64,000 nucleotides of DNA from Sphingobium sp052327305 (GCF_052327305.1 NZ_CP182486.1:2170001-2234000); one strand, 5' to 3'. Shown: positions 17,312-27,704, counted from the first letter of the stretch. Notes: generated by a model not told the origin, from the letters alone. A program made the numbers and translations.

Positions 17312-17710
17312 TCAGCCGAGCGTGACGAAGATCTCCGCTTCGATCATCCATAGTCCGCCGATCTCCCGCCACTTGGCGGCGTAGGTTCCGAATGCGACGT
17401 GCGCTTCGCTGGCCTCCCCGTCAGCCTGCCGGGCGCTCCCGCGCCACTCGCCCTGCTCCATCGCGATCGGCTCGACGGGCGAAGGTGTGATGAGGCTGGG
17501 CGTGCGAACATAGATGAGGCGATCCGCCGCAGAAAACTCGCGCCGCCATACTTTGACCTGCGCTACACGGCCGGCAATGACGGCGCTGTCTGTGCCGGTA
17601 ATCATCACGCAATCACGCGTCAGCAGAGGGCCGATCGCCGCTGCGTCTCCTTCCGCGATTGCGCGGTTGAACGCGGCGCGCCGCGCGCGAAGGGCAAGTT
17701 CGATACTCAT
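17312..17710 (-). CDS. SnoaL-like / DUF4440 family protein
   Basis: A 132-residue protein of the NTF2-like fold: a helical start, FNRAIAEGDAAAIGPLLTRDCVMITGTD, then strands ending in AAKWREIGGLWMIEAEIFVTLG. The family includes small hydrolases, isomerases and binding proteins, so no substrate is assigned. I chose the ATG at 17710, three bases after AAGGAG; an ATG at 17722 is an alternative. It directly follows the 2'-5' RNA ligase gene, whose intact-frame stop is at 17719. An apparent fusion with that gene exists only because the ligase frame is broken. Confidence 0.75.
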   Translation of the reverse strand: MSIELALRARRAAFNRAIAEGDAAAIGPLLTRDCVMITGTDSAVIAGRVAQVKVWRREFSAADRLIYVRTPSLITPSPVEPIAMEQGEWRGSARQADGEASEAHVAFGTYAAKWREIGGLWMIEAEIFVTLG

Positions 17711-17718
17711 GCGCTCCT

Positions 17719-18244
17719 TCATACATGAAGCGGCCAGCGACCGTGCACGATATGCGTTGTCCTGCCGACGACGCTCTCGACCAGCAGGATCTCGTCCACC
17801 AGCCGATCCGATCGGTGGCATCTTCTGAGCAGCAAACGGGTCGCCGCGATAATTGATCGTGACGTGCGGCTCGGGCGTGGTCCCGTCCATGATGGGAGCC
17901 TGACATTTGAGCAAATGATAGACCAATGCTGCCTGAAAGGCGCGGGCCTCGGCCTGCCGCACACGAGTGCGCAGCGTCACCGCCCTGCGGTTCTCGATCC
18001 TGTCGAAAAGGAGCGGGAACGCAACGCCCGAGAAGCTGTCCAGCGCGGTGATGATTGCAGGCAGCCACTCGGTCGGCTTCCCATGAAGATCGAACAGCGA
18101 AAGCAGCGTGACATGCAGCAGATCCGGCCCCCGTGCCGGATCATTGCGGGGAAGGGCGACGATCTGCGCCTGCACATCGGGCGGAGGCTTGGCCATGACA
18201 TAGAGCGGATTGCGGGCGCGCATCATATCGGAATGCCTTTCCAA
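17719..18244 (-). pseudogene. 2'-5' RNA ligase family protein, frameshifted near 17805
   Basis: Family members join or hydrolyse 2'-5' phosphodiester bonds (LigT/ThpR, 2H superfamily). Both HxT active-site motifs are present: HVTLLSLFDL and PHVTINYR. After PPIG the frame breaks: the ligase C-terminus (DEILLVESVVGRTTHIVHGRW, ending LHV-stop at 17719) is read in a different frame. Removing one base near 17805 would restore PIGWLVDEILLVES, the expected family ending. In the raw sequence the N-terminal frame instead runs into the downstream SnoaL-like gene. Start is 18244 or 18226. It may be a real pseudogene or a sequencing error. Confidence 0.75.
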
Positions 18245-18272
18245 TGTTCTTCATATGTTCTATCTTTTCGTC

Positions 18273-18965
18273 ATGCAAGTCGCCTTCAACTTTGCCGTTG
18301 CGGACGTCGCGGGCTGGCATGCGCGACTGGCGCCGGTGGTGCTCCCACGCGTGCGGCGCTCGCCAATCGGGCAATTGGTGAAATCGATGATAAGCGCGCG
18401 GACGCGGGACGCGGTGTCCACTGCGGCCTATGACCGGCTCGTTGGCTGTTATGGCGGACCTTCGGCATTGGCATACGCGACGCCGCTGGACGTTGCGCGA
18501 ACAATCGGCGACGTGACCTTCCCAGAAGCCAAGGCCGAGCAGCTGGTGACGGCGCTGCGCGAGATTGCGGCATCCGATGGCGGCTTCGCGCTCGATCATC
18601 TGGCCGACCGCCCCCTTGGCGACGCCCTGGCCTGGCTGGAGCGGCTGCCGGGTGTCGCGCGCAAGGTGTCTGCGTCCACGCTGAACGCAAGCACGCTCGG
18701 GCGACCCGTGATGATCGTGGACACGCATGTGCTCCGGGTGCTGCAACGGCTCGGGTTCGTGCCGACGACAGCGGATTACCGGGCGTGCAGCGAGGCCGTT
18801 ACCGCTGCGATGCCGGACGGGACGGGCGACGATTTCCTGAGCTTTCATATCGGGCTGAAACGCCTGGGGCAAACGAAGTGCCGATGGGACATGCCCGAAT
18901 GCGCCATTTGCCCGTTGGCCGGAGACTGCCCAACGGCAGAAGCCGGGCGCGGGCGGCGCCCTTAA
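18273..18965 (+). CDS. Endonuclease III-like DNA glycosylase (HhH-GPD, 4Fe-4S)
   Basis: A base-excision repair glycosylase of about 230 residues. The helix-hairpin-helix LPGVARKVSAS carries the catalytic Lys, and VDTHVLRVLQRLG the catalytic Asp, as in Nth. The C-terminal C-X6-C-X2-C-X5-C set (CRWDMPECAICPLAGDC) binds a 4Fe-4S cluster. It may not be the cell's main Nth, because the HhH is less canonical than LPGVGRKTA. Start is uncertain: ATG at 18273, 18255 or 18210 are in frame and no Shine-Dalgarno stands out. It diverges from the ligase gene. Confidence 0.88.
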   Translation: MQVAFNFAVADVAGWHARLAPVVLPRVRRSPIGQLVKSMISARTRDAVSTAAYDRLVGCYGGPSALAYATPLDVARTIGDVTFPEAKAEQLVTALREIAASDGGFALDHLADRPLGDALAWLERLPGVARKVSASTLNASTLGRPVMIVDTHVLRVLQRLGFVPTTADYRACSEAVTAAMPDGTGDDFLSFHIGLKRLGQTKCRWDMPECAICPLAGDCPTAEAGRGRRP

Positions 18966-19130
18966 CCTCGGCTTCGTTCCTCTGTGATACTGGACGCCGG
19001 GAGGCCGATATGTGCAAGCGAATTGTCACTAAAAAAGCACAGTTTCATCGGAGTTTACACGGCCGCAACATTGGCAGATGACGGGCTCGCGATCCGCTTC
19101 TAGCCCGGGTCGCCAAGGGGGATAGCCAAG

Positions 19131-20594
19131 ATGAAGCCGTCGCGTCTGCTGAGCCTGATTAGCGCAGTATCGTTGCTCGCGTCCTGTGGGGGCGGAGGGA
19201 GCGGCAGCGGCAGCGGCAGTGTGTCGCTGCCCGGCGGGACGGGCACGGGGAACACGCCGACCCCGACGCCGACCGCCAATGGCTGTTCTTTGCGCGAGCG
19301 GCAGGACTGGGCGGCGACGCAGTTGCGCGAATGGTATCTGTTTCCCGAGACTCTTCCCACGGGCTTGAATCCAGCCACGTATGCCAATGTGGATGACTAT
19401 ATTGATGCACTGACCGCGAATGCGCGGGCGCAGAACAAGGATCGGTACTTTACCTATCTGACGTCGATCGCCGAAGAGAATGCCTACTACGGTTCGGGTG
19501 CGAGCGCGGGCTTCGGCTTTCGTCTGACCTATGACTCAGTCAACCGCCGCATCTTGATTGCCGAATCCTTCGAAGGTGGGCCTGCGCTGAACGCCGGCAT
19601 TGACCGGGGGGCGGAGATCGTCGCGATCGGCACTGGCCCAAGCACCATGCGCACAGTCGCTGCCATCCTTGCCACCGAAGGAACTGACGGCGTTAACAAC
19701 GCGCTCGGCCCGTCGACTGTGGGCACAACCCGCGTGTTGCGTATCGTCGATGGCAGCGGCACCCGCGATCTGACTGTCGCGAAGGCCGATTATGTACTGC
19801 CGCCGGTGTCGAACCGCTATGGCGTGCGCATCCTGGACGATGGCGGCACGAAGGTCGGCTATGTGAACCTGCGCACGTTCATCGAGACCGCCGACCCAGC
19901 TCTACGCAATGCCTTCGCCCAGTTTCGCGCAGCCGGCGTCACTCGCCTGATCGTCGATTTGCGGTACAATGGTGGTGGGCTGATTTCGATCGCGGAGTTG
20001 ATGGGCGATCTGATGGGCGCCAATCGCTCGACATCGGATGTGTTCAGTCAAGTCGCCTATCGCTCCGAAAAATCAGCGCAGAATAGCGTGCGCAATTTCC
20101 GGACCCAGGCGGAAGCGGTGGCGCCGATCCGCATTGCGTTCATCGGGACCGGTGGCACCGCATCGGCGAGCGAAATGGTGATCAACGCGTTCATCCCCTA
20201 TCTCCACGCGAATGTCGGGCTGATCGGCACCAACACTTATGGCAAGCCGGTCGGGCAGATCGCGGTCGACCGCACCCAGTGCGACGACCGGCTGCGGGTG
20301 GTTGCGCTAGCGGTGCAGAACAGCGCGCGGCAGGGCGACTACTATAACGGTCTGGCGAGCAAGGTGGAGGCGAGCTGCCGTGCGGAGGACGATATCGCCC
20401 ACGCAATGGGCGACCCGGCCGAAGCATCGACGCGTGCCGCGCTGGACTATCTGGCCGGACGCATCTGCACCCCGATAAGCGGGAGCCTGGCGACCGCGAG
20501 CGCAGAGCGGGTGGCGCTGGGCACACCCGAGACCCGGCTGCTGACTCCGGCGCGACCGAGCCCGGTGCAGCGCGAAGTGCCTGGCGCTTACTAA
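19131..20594 (+). CDS. S41-family C-terminal processing-like peptidase, lipoprotein
   Basis: A 487-residue lipoprotein (lipobox LLASC, Cys19) followed by a Gly/Ser/Thr/Pro-rich linker of about 30 residues. Next come a possible N-terminal helical domain, a PDZ-like segment (about 125-220) and the S41 protease core. The Ser-Lys dyad is visible: Ser347 in GGTASASEM and Lys372 in YGKPVGQ. Probably an outer-membrane-anchored periplasmic peptidase of unknown substrate. AAGGGG precedes the ATG. Confidence 0.88.
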   Translation: MKPSRLLSLISAVSLLASCGGGGSGSGSGSVSLPGGTGTGNTPTPTPTANGCSLRERQDWAATQLREWYLFPETLPTGLNPATYANVDDYIDALTANARAQNKDRYFTYLTSIAEENAYYGSGASAGFGFRLTYDSVNRRILIAESFEGGPALNAGIDRGAEIVAIGTGPSTMRTVAAILATEGTDGVNNALGPSTVGTTRVLRIVDGSGTRDLTVAKADYVLPPVSNRYGVRILDDGGTKVGYVNLRTFIETADPALRNAFAQFRAAGVTRLIVDLRYNGGGLISIAELMGDLMGANRSTSDVFSQVAYRSEKSAQNSVRNFRTQAEAVAPIRIAFIGTGGTASASEMVINAFIPYLHANVGLIGTNTYGKPVGQIAVDRTQCDDRLRVVALAVQNSARQGDYYNGLASKVEASCRAEDDIAHAMGDPAEASTRAALDYLAGRICTPISGSLATASAERVALGTPETRLLTPARPSPVQREVPGAY

Positions 20595-20664
20595 GCACAT
20601 CTCCTCGGACCACTTGGGCGCCCCGCGCGTTTCATCCGGCGAACACAGTTAGGAGAGACGCAGG

Positions 20665-21105
20665 ATGAGCAGGACCTTGGACGATCTGGCGCACAAGATG
20701 CGCGAGATCGATTTCGCGATGCTGGCGACGCACACGGACGGCGGGGCAATCGCCGCTCGGCCAATGAGTAACAACCGGGAAGTCGACTATAACGGCGACA
20801 GCTGGTTCTTCACCGAGGAGAGCACCCGAATGGTCTCGGACATCCAGCGTGATGCACGGGTGAGCCTCAGCTATCAGGGAACGGCGGGGCTACTCGGCAT
20901 GCGTCCGTTCTTCATCGCCATCGAAGGGCAGGCCCGGCTTGTGCGGGACCGCGCGCAGTTCGCCGAGCACTGGACGAGCGGGCTGGAACGCTGGTGGCCG
21001 GACGGCATCGACACGCTCGGCCTCCTGCTCATTCAGGTGACAGGCGAGCGCCTGCACTACTGGGACGGCGAGGACGAAGGCGAGATCGTCTTGCGGACCC
21101 TGTAG
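20665..21105 (+). CDS. Pyridoxamine 5'-phosphate oxidase-like general stress protein
   Basis: A 146-residue split-barrel flavin-binding protein of the PNPOx-like group that includes 'general stress protein 26'. Features: IDFAMLATHTDGGAIAARPMS, the beta-barrel strands and SWFFTEEST. Many members bind FMN, F420 or heme with no proven reaction. AGGAGAG before the ATG gives a sound start. It stands alone, followed by a convergent gene ten bases away. Confidence 0.85.
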   Translation: MSRTLDDLAHKMREIDFAMLATHTDGGAIAARPMSNNREVDYNGDSWFFTEESTRMVSDIQRDARVSLSYQGTAGLLGMRPFFIAIEGQARLVRDRAQFAEHWTSGLERWWPDGIDTLGLLLIQVTGERLHYWDGEDEGEIVLRTL

Positions 21106-21114
21106 TAGCGCCGC

Positions 21115-22686
21115 CTAGCTTCCGGCTTCAGGTGGGGCGGGCGTGTCCTCGGTCGGCCCCATCTGGTCCACGCCCTGGCCATTCCATTTGGGATCGGCCT
21201 CGATCCGCTCGACCATTTTCCGCGCTGTTTCCGCCAGTCCGCCGCCATGCGGATTATAGGCAATGGGCTGCAGCAGGGCCTTGGCGTACTCCTGCTCTCC
21301 GCTACGCAACATCTGGGTGATAACCTGCATGCGCAGGCCATAGTCGAACGGTGCCAGCTCGGCCGCGCGCTCCAGCCCCTGAACGGCGAGATCGGTCGGC
21401 GCCTTCCCTTGTTCCAGGAAGGAGCGGTAATAGTAGATGAGCGGCAAGGGGTGGTCCGGCTCAATGCGGTTCAGCGCGACGAAGGGCGCGCGCGCCTTGA
21501 CGAAGGCCTCTGCATCCGTGCCCTTCCCGGCGATGCGGAAGAGCGAATAGCCCTTCTGGACATAGGCATTGGTCTGCTTGGGGTCGATCGCGATAGCCTT
21601 ATCCGCCGCCGCGATCGCTTCCGCGTCATTGCCCGCGTCATGCTCGGCTTCCGCCAGTGCGGCGAGGACGGCGGCATCATCAGGAAAGCGAGCGGCCACT
21701 TCACGCGCGGTGGTGAGCACTTCGGCCGCGATCTTCTCATCCACGCCCCGCTTGGACCGGATGAGCGCCGGCATGATCGCCGCCTCGCCCGCGCTCAGGC
21801 GGGCAATCTCGACCTTGCCAGGTTTAAGATCCGTGGCCGGGATGAGATAGGCGGACATTTTTCGCAGCTTGGCATAGCTGTCGAGATTGCTTTCGAGCGT
21901 ATTGAGATCGCCGAAGACTTCGATCGCCGCGTCTTTCGACGATTTACCTGATCCCATGGCCGCGAAGTAGCGCTTCATCTGGCCGCGGCGCGTCTCGTCG
22001 AAAGTGAGATAATGATAGAGCAGCCAGCTCTTGCCGTAAAAGGCGTCGTACGTCTTCTTGTCAGCTTTCTTTTCGTAGGATGTGGGATCGACCAGATCGA
22101 GCGCGGTCACATCCTTGGCGTAAAAAATCTCGCTGGCCCGCAATAACGCCGGGCGGCCGATCCAGACGCCGCCATCCTTCTCGAAACTGGCTGCCGCGAA
22201 AAACTCCGCGCCGCCTTCGTGCGCCCAGCGCGGCAGCGCCCGGGCGCTGGAGCTGATGAGGAAGTGGTGGGCATATTCATGCAGCAGAGTGAGCATCGAC
22301 CAGTCCTGCAGCGTATCCTGCGAGGTGATGCTCGGCACAATGGCGATGGAGCCGCCTGCACGCGGCACATAGAAGCCGCTGAGGAATCTATTACCGCTGC
22401 CCGACAGCTTGCGGACCTGATTGGTATCGCGAACCACATAGACGGTCACACGATTGGACGGGCTGGGATCGGGCACCTGGGTGCCGGTGATGTAGGCCAT
22501 CGCCGAATGGTAGCGCTCCAGCCGCTCCGAGAAGGTGCGCAGGTCACTTTCCCGATCATTGGCATAGACGACGAAGTGTGGGCTGGACGCCCGCATCCAT
22601 TCGGCGCGCGCGGCGCCCGAAAAGCTGAAGCCCACAGCCAGCAACGACAAAAACGCGAAGAAACGCAAGGCACCATTCCCCCTCAT
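21115..22686 (-). CDS. Secreted HExxH (peptidase MA-like) protein with TPR repeats
   Basis: A 523-residue exported protein: signal peptide at residues 1-28 (cleavage near ARAEW), a gluzincin-like domain with zinc motif HEYAH at 136-140 and EGGAEF (Glu161) downstream, then helical TPR-type repeats in the C-terminal half. Start 22686 gives the signal peptide; the longer in-frame start at 22902 does not. Probably a periplasmic metalloprotease or a non-enzymatic scaffold; substrate unknown. It ends tail to tail with the PNPOx-like gene. Confidence 0.82.
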   Translation of the reverse strand: MRGNGALRFFAFLSLLAVGFSFSGAARAEWMRASSPHFVVYANDRESDLRTFSERLERYHSAMAYITGTQVPDPSPSNRVTVYVVRDTNQVRKLSGSGNRFLSGFYVPRAGGSIAIVPSITSQDTLQDWSMLTLLHEYAHHFLISSSARALPRWAHEGGAEFFAAASFEKDGGVWIGRPALLRASEIFYAKDVTALDLVDPTSYEKKADKKTYDAFYGKSWLLYHYLTFDETRRGQMKRYFAAMGSGKSSKDAAIEVFGDLNTLESNLDSYAKLRKMSAYLIPATDLKPGKVEIARLSAGEAAIMPALIRSKRGVDEKIAAEVLTTAREVAARFPDDAAVLAALAEAEHDAGNDAEAIAAADKAIAIDPKQTNAYVQKGYSLFRIAGKGTDAEAFVKARAPFVALNRIEPDHPLPLIYYYRSFLEQGKAPTDLAVQGLERAAELAPFDYGLRMQVITQMLRSGEQEYAKALLQPIAYNPHGGGLAETARKMVERIEADPKWNGQGVDQMGPTEDTPAPPEAGS

Positions 22687-22771
22687 GGCTTTGAGACACA
22701 TTACGGACGCGAAAGGGGTTTGTTGAGAGAGAAAACGAGCGCGCCCCAAGCGGAAGTTGCCAAAGTTGGCG

Positions 22772-23398
22772 CTACGTTCCGTCAACTTCGGGCCGCAGAC
22801 GATCCGCGAGCCTCTCGATGAGATCGCGCACGTCGCTGATCGGCCGGCGCGCGGGATCATAGGGCGGATGCTCGGGCGGAGGATCGCCGCCATCGAAGGC
22901 ATGGCCGTCCTTCACGACACGCAGAAGGCACTGGGCGAGCGCCAGCGCGACGCCATCGGCATGGCCCGGCTCTGGCACCGCCGCATCGTTCCACCGGCCA
23001 TAACGGCTGCGATCGCGGTAGCGCAGGAGGAACTGGGTCAGCCGCTCGTCATAATAGCGGCGCTCGCCCACCTGCTCGCCCTGATAGAAGACCGGGCGCG
23101 ATACGCCGTGGATCGCGCGGCTGAGCGCGGCGTCCGAAAGACGGTTCACGGCATGATCCACCGCAGCATCCCACGCATAGCGGAAGCTCTGCGCATCGAG
23201 CCGGGCGCGTAGGCCATAAGCCGAGGTGGTGGACATGCCGACGCGGGCGCAGGCATCCGCCACGCAGCCGCATTCGGCCAGTGCCTGAATGAACGCGACC
23301 TGCCGCTCCGCCGACCAGCCATCATGTCGGGAACGGCGGATGACCGGCTCGAACGCGGGCGGATCATATTCGGGCGGAGGGGTGCGGGGCTTGGTCAT
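22772..23398 (-). CDS. Hypothetical HTH-like protein (terminase small-subunit-like N-terminus)
   Basis: A 208-residue protein. The N-terminal third (WSAERQVAFIQALAECGCVADACARVGMSTTSAY) looks like a helix-turn-helix of the homeodomain/terminase-small-subunit kind; the rest is charged and Pro-rich with no known motif. Start at 23398; upstream in-frame sequence belongs to the Doc toxin gene in another frame. The neighbourhood (toxin-antitoxin genes, gene remnants) suggests an accessory origin, but no phage genes accompany it. Function unknown. Confidence 0.7.
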   Translation of the reverse strand: MTKPRTPPPEYDPPAFEPVIRRSRHDGWSAERQVAFIQALAECGCVADACARVGMSTTSAYGLRARLDAQSFRYAWDAAVDHAVNRLSDAALSRAIHGVSRPVFYQGEQVGERRYYDERLTQFLLRYRDRSRYGRWNDAAVPEPGHADGVALALAQCLLRVVKDGHAFDGGDPPPEHPPYDPARRPISDVRDLIERLADRLRPEVDGT

Positions 23399-23441
23399 CC
23401 CGCAACTGAGGCATAGTTTGCGCGATGTAGGACAGCGTTTT

Positions 23442-23852
23442 TCAAAGGGCTCGGGGAATGGTCCTATGATCCCGCAGCCAGTCGGCAAGCTCCGTTTCGG
23501 ACAGTTCCCCGGCGGCAAGGGCGAGGACGGTCCTGATGGCATCATGAGGATCAAACGCCAGAACAATATCATTTCGTGCCAGAAAGAGCCGCGCGAGAAT
23601 CCAGGCGGTGCGCTTGTTGCCATCCGCGAAAGGATGGTTGCGCGCGAGGCCGAACGCATAGGCCGCCGCGAGCGCGCAGCGATTATCCTCCCCATAGGTC
23701 CATTGATTGACCGGACGCATGAGGACCGACTCCAGCATCCCTTCGTCGCGAATACCGGACGGACCGCCATGTTCGGCCAACTGTCGATCATGAATCGCGA
23801 GGACGATGGCCCTTTCGAGCCAAACCGGCTCAGCGCGCGCATCTTCGGTCAT
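23442..23852 (-). CDS. Doc-type toxin (Fic/Doc family)
   Basis: A 136-residue death-on-curing type protein. The Fic active-site motif is present as HPFADGNKRTA, the form typical of Doc, in which the kinase-like reaction phosphorylates EF-Tu rather than AMPylating targets. Family-typical segments IHDRQLAEHGGPSGIRDEGMLESVL precede it. It starts nine bases after the antitoxin stop, so the pair is an operon. Intact length; no lesions visible. Confidence 0.92.
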   Translation of the reverse strand: MTEDARAEPVWLERAIVLAIHDRQLAEHGGPSGIRDEGMLESVLMRPVNQWTYGEDNRCALAAAYAFGLARNHPFADGNKRTAWILARLFLARNDIVLAFDPHDAIRTVLALAAGELSETELADWLRDHRTIPRAL

Positions 23853-23861
23853 GGAAGGCGG

Positions 23862-24089
23862 CTACCTGGCGAGGGTGCGCAATATGTCCCGATCATCACG
23901 CATGATCTGCTCCGCCAGCGACATCTGCGTCTCAAACTCGGGGTTGGTTGCCGTGATCCGCACGCCGTCCGGCGCTTCGGTGACGTAAAGCGTGTCACCG
24001 GGGGCCACGCGCAAGCGGGCGAGCAACTCCTTGGGCAGGATGACGCCGGCGCTGTTGCCGATCTTCGTGATCTTGAGAGGCGTGTTCAT
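23862..24089 (-). CDS. MazE/AbrB-type antitoxin partner of the Doc toxin
   Basis: A 75-residue SpoVT/AbrB-fold DNA-binding antitoxin: MNTPLKITKIGNSAGVILPKELL is the swapped-hairpin domain and the C-terminal FETQMSLAEQIMRDDRDILRTLAR is the likely toxin-binding tail. Upstream, an AACGTT palindrome inside CGAACGTTATAAC (24091-24103) is a candidate autoregulatory operator. The canonical Doc partner is Phd, so an AbrB-type partner is a different, but known, pairing. Confidence 0.88.
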   Translation of the reverse strand: MNTPLKITKIGNSAGVILPKELLARLRVAPGDTLYVTEAPDGVRITATNPEFETQMSLAEQIMRDDRDILRTLAR

Positions 24090-24103
24090 ACGAACGTTAT
24101 AAC

Positions 24104-24293
24104 ATGGCTGGCGCGATGAGCAAGGGCATGGGCAAGCCTGAGCCGCTGGGCGGCAATCTCTCAGGCTGGTGGTCGCGGCGGATCAGCCATGAGCATCGGC
24201 TAGCGGACGGGGAGCGGAAGCGATCGGACGCTGCAAGTGGCGCAGTGCCGGTATCATTATTATTTAGCCGACTCATTCAGAACACAATTCTGA
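24104..24293 (+). pseudogene. YoeB/Txe toxin C-terminal remnant, frameshifted
   Basis: The frame from 24104 reads GMGKPEPLGGNLSGWWSRRI then SHEHRL, which is the middle-to-end core of YoeB-type RNase toxins (compare KPEPLxGNLSGxWSRRI in the family). After EHRL the frame slips by about one base: the adjacent frame reads QVAQCRYHYYLA, matching the YoeB ending CRYHY whose His-Tyr are catalytic. The N-terminal ~45 residues and any YefM partner are absent. It is therefore a dead gene fragment beside a live Doc operon. Confidence 0.75.
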
Positions 24294-24346
24294 TTCATTT
24301 GCTCGCGCGTTAACTCTCGGACTGCGTGCAAGATTAAGAGGTTATT

Positions 24347-24736
24347 ATGCTGGCGACCATTGGCTACGAGCGATCAACGCTTCCCGACTTCGTAGCTACA
24401 CTCATGTTGGCTAAAATTGACACCTTGATTGATGTTCGTGAGCGAGCACAGTCTCGCAGGCCGGGATTTTCCAAGAAGGCACTCGAGCAAGCTCTGCTTA
24501 AGGCGGGAATTGGATATTTGCACCTTCCGCAGTTGGGCGATCCCAAAGACGGGAGGGAGGCTGCCCGTGCTGGTAATATGCAGCTTTTCGAAGAAATCTT
24601 TACAGCTGTAATCAATGGAGAGAAGGCAAAAGAGGCGTTGAATTTCCTCGAAGAATTGGCTTCAGAAAAAGATATATGCCTCATGTGCTTTGAGAGAGAT
24701 CAAAAGCAGTGCCACCGAAAGATTGTTGCCGAGTAA
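24347..24736 (+). CDS. DUF488-family protein, possibly truncated by a stop codon
   Basis: A 129-residue DUF488 protein: TIGYERSTLPDFVATL, IDVRERAQSRRPGFSKKAL, and ICLMCFERDQKQCHRKIVAE. The last motif carries the conserved Cys, Cys and His. The DNA is visibly AT-richer than flanking genes. After the TAA at 24734-24736 the same frame stays open for 38 more codons (LEVRLGVKAVHWGVVMG), which looks like the missing family C-terminus. So the stop may be a nonsense mutation. Function of DUF488 is unsettled. Confidence 0.8.
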   Translation: MLATIGYERSTLPDFVATLMLAKIDTLIDVRERAQSRRPGFSKKALEQALLKAGIGYLHLPQLGDPKDGREAARAGNMQLFEEIFTAVINGEKAKEALNFLEELASEKDICLMCFERDQKQCHRKIVAE

Positions 24737-24794
24737 CTTGAGGTTCGTCTAGGTGTTAAGGCGGTACATTGGGGTGTAGTCATGGGGGCTGCTA

Positions 24795-25573
24795 ATGTCG
24801 GTCGAGAGCGACGAGTGCTTCATACTGATCAAGGCGCAGCCGCACCGCTCTAGCAAATACTTCGAAACGGTATGTTGTGCTGGTGTAGGGCGAGATCAAA
24901 CTTGGCGTAGACAATACCCGGTCCCATTTAGAATCTTATCGGAAGTGCAAAAATTCAGACGTTGGAACTGGATACGCTACAAATTTACTCGATCAAAGGA
25001 TGATCCAAGGCCTGAAAGCCAAAAGGTTATTCCTGAAACGCTCGAAGTTGTCGGAAGTGTTAAGGCAGGTGAGCGGGCTTCATTTCTTGATCCGTTAGTG
25101 CGAACCTCCTTTGCGGAGGCAGATAGCCGACGGGAATCGCTGACTTTAATTCGACCTCGATCCTTTGCCCTGGAAGCGCTCGAAAAGTCCCAAGAAGAAA
25201 TAACTCACGAAACATTGAAGCATAGCGAACTAGCAAATCAACTTTCCATGTTTGATGCTACAGCTAAGCCTTTAAAGCCTTGCCCAATGCGATTTATCGC
25301 TAAGTGGCGGGATCAAGACGGCAAAGATCGAACGCACGAATGTGATGACTGGGAGACATCTGCTGCGTTCAATCGTTTGAACGAGAGTATGGGCGCACCG
25401 AGGCTCTTAACGCGTTAAGAGCCAAGTACGAAGATGAGTACATGCGTGCCGGTTTAGCCCTAGGATTCAGTACCCATAAACGCCGCAATGCCGAGTTCGG
25501 AACGCAAAACCAATGGCTTCTTGTCGGAATGATCCGACTGAATGAGGTAAAGCAGACATCATTGTCATTCTGA
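24795..25573 (+). pseudogene. Unknown partner of the DUF488 gene, frameshifted near 25377
   Basis: The frame from 24795 codes for about 194 residues (FILIKAQPHRSSKYFETVCC near the start; CPMRF and THECDDWE near the end), then goes off-frame and stops at 25418. In the next frame the reading continues FEREYGRTEALNALRAKYED and on through ALGFSTHKRRN to a stop at 25571-25573. Adding one T in the T run at 25375-25377 joins them into one protein of about 259 residues. Low GC like its neighbour. No domain recognised; three Cys segments are notable. Confidence 0.65.
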
Positions 25574-25600
25574 CGCTTTTGAAATGCTGTCAGCTCTTCC

Positions 25601-27535
<1,935 letters not shown>

Positions 27536-27592
27536 GCGTCGCTTACTCCTCAGTGTCGGAAGAGCGAGCGGATAATCCCTTGTCGGATGGCC

Positions 27593-27690
27593 ACTCCCTC
27601 CCTCCGCCGGTGTGAGCCGGATCAGGTTCAGCGGGTCGGGGGCTCGTGCCCCCCTCTCAACCGTCGTGACAACGGTCCCCCGGGGATGAG
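27593..27690 (-). promoter_or_regulatory. TPP riboswitch (THI element) before thiC
   Basis: On the minus strand the region reads a GC-rich first stem (27650-27690), a short CTGAACCTGATCC core at about 27618-27633, then GGCTCACACCGGCGGAGGGA. That is the conserved THI-box series (GAGAGG..., CTGAACCTGATC, ...CCGGCGxAGGGA) that binds thiamin pyrophosphate. It sits in the thiC leader, as expected, and most likely controls translation or termination in response to TPP. Confidence 0.92.
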
Positions 27691-27704
27691 GCGACTATAG
27701 CAGC

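Noticed and set aside
17312..18244. 310-codon hybrid of a 2'-5' RNA ligase and SnoaL-like protein
   Set aside because: The joint is created by a single-base frame slip; the linker reads as low-complexity Arg-rich sequence and the true ligase ending is in the neighbouring frame.
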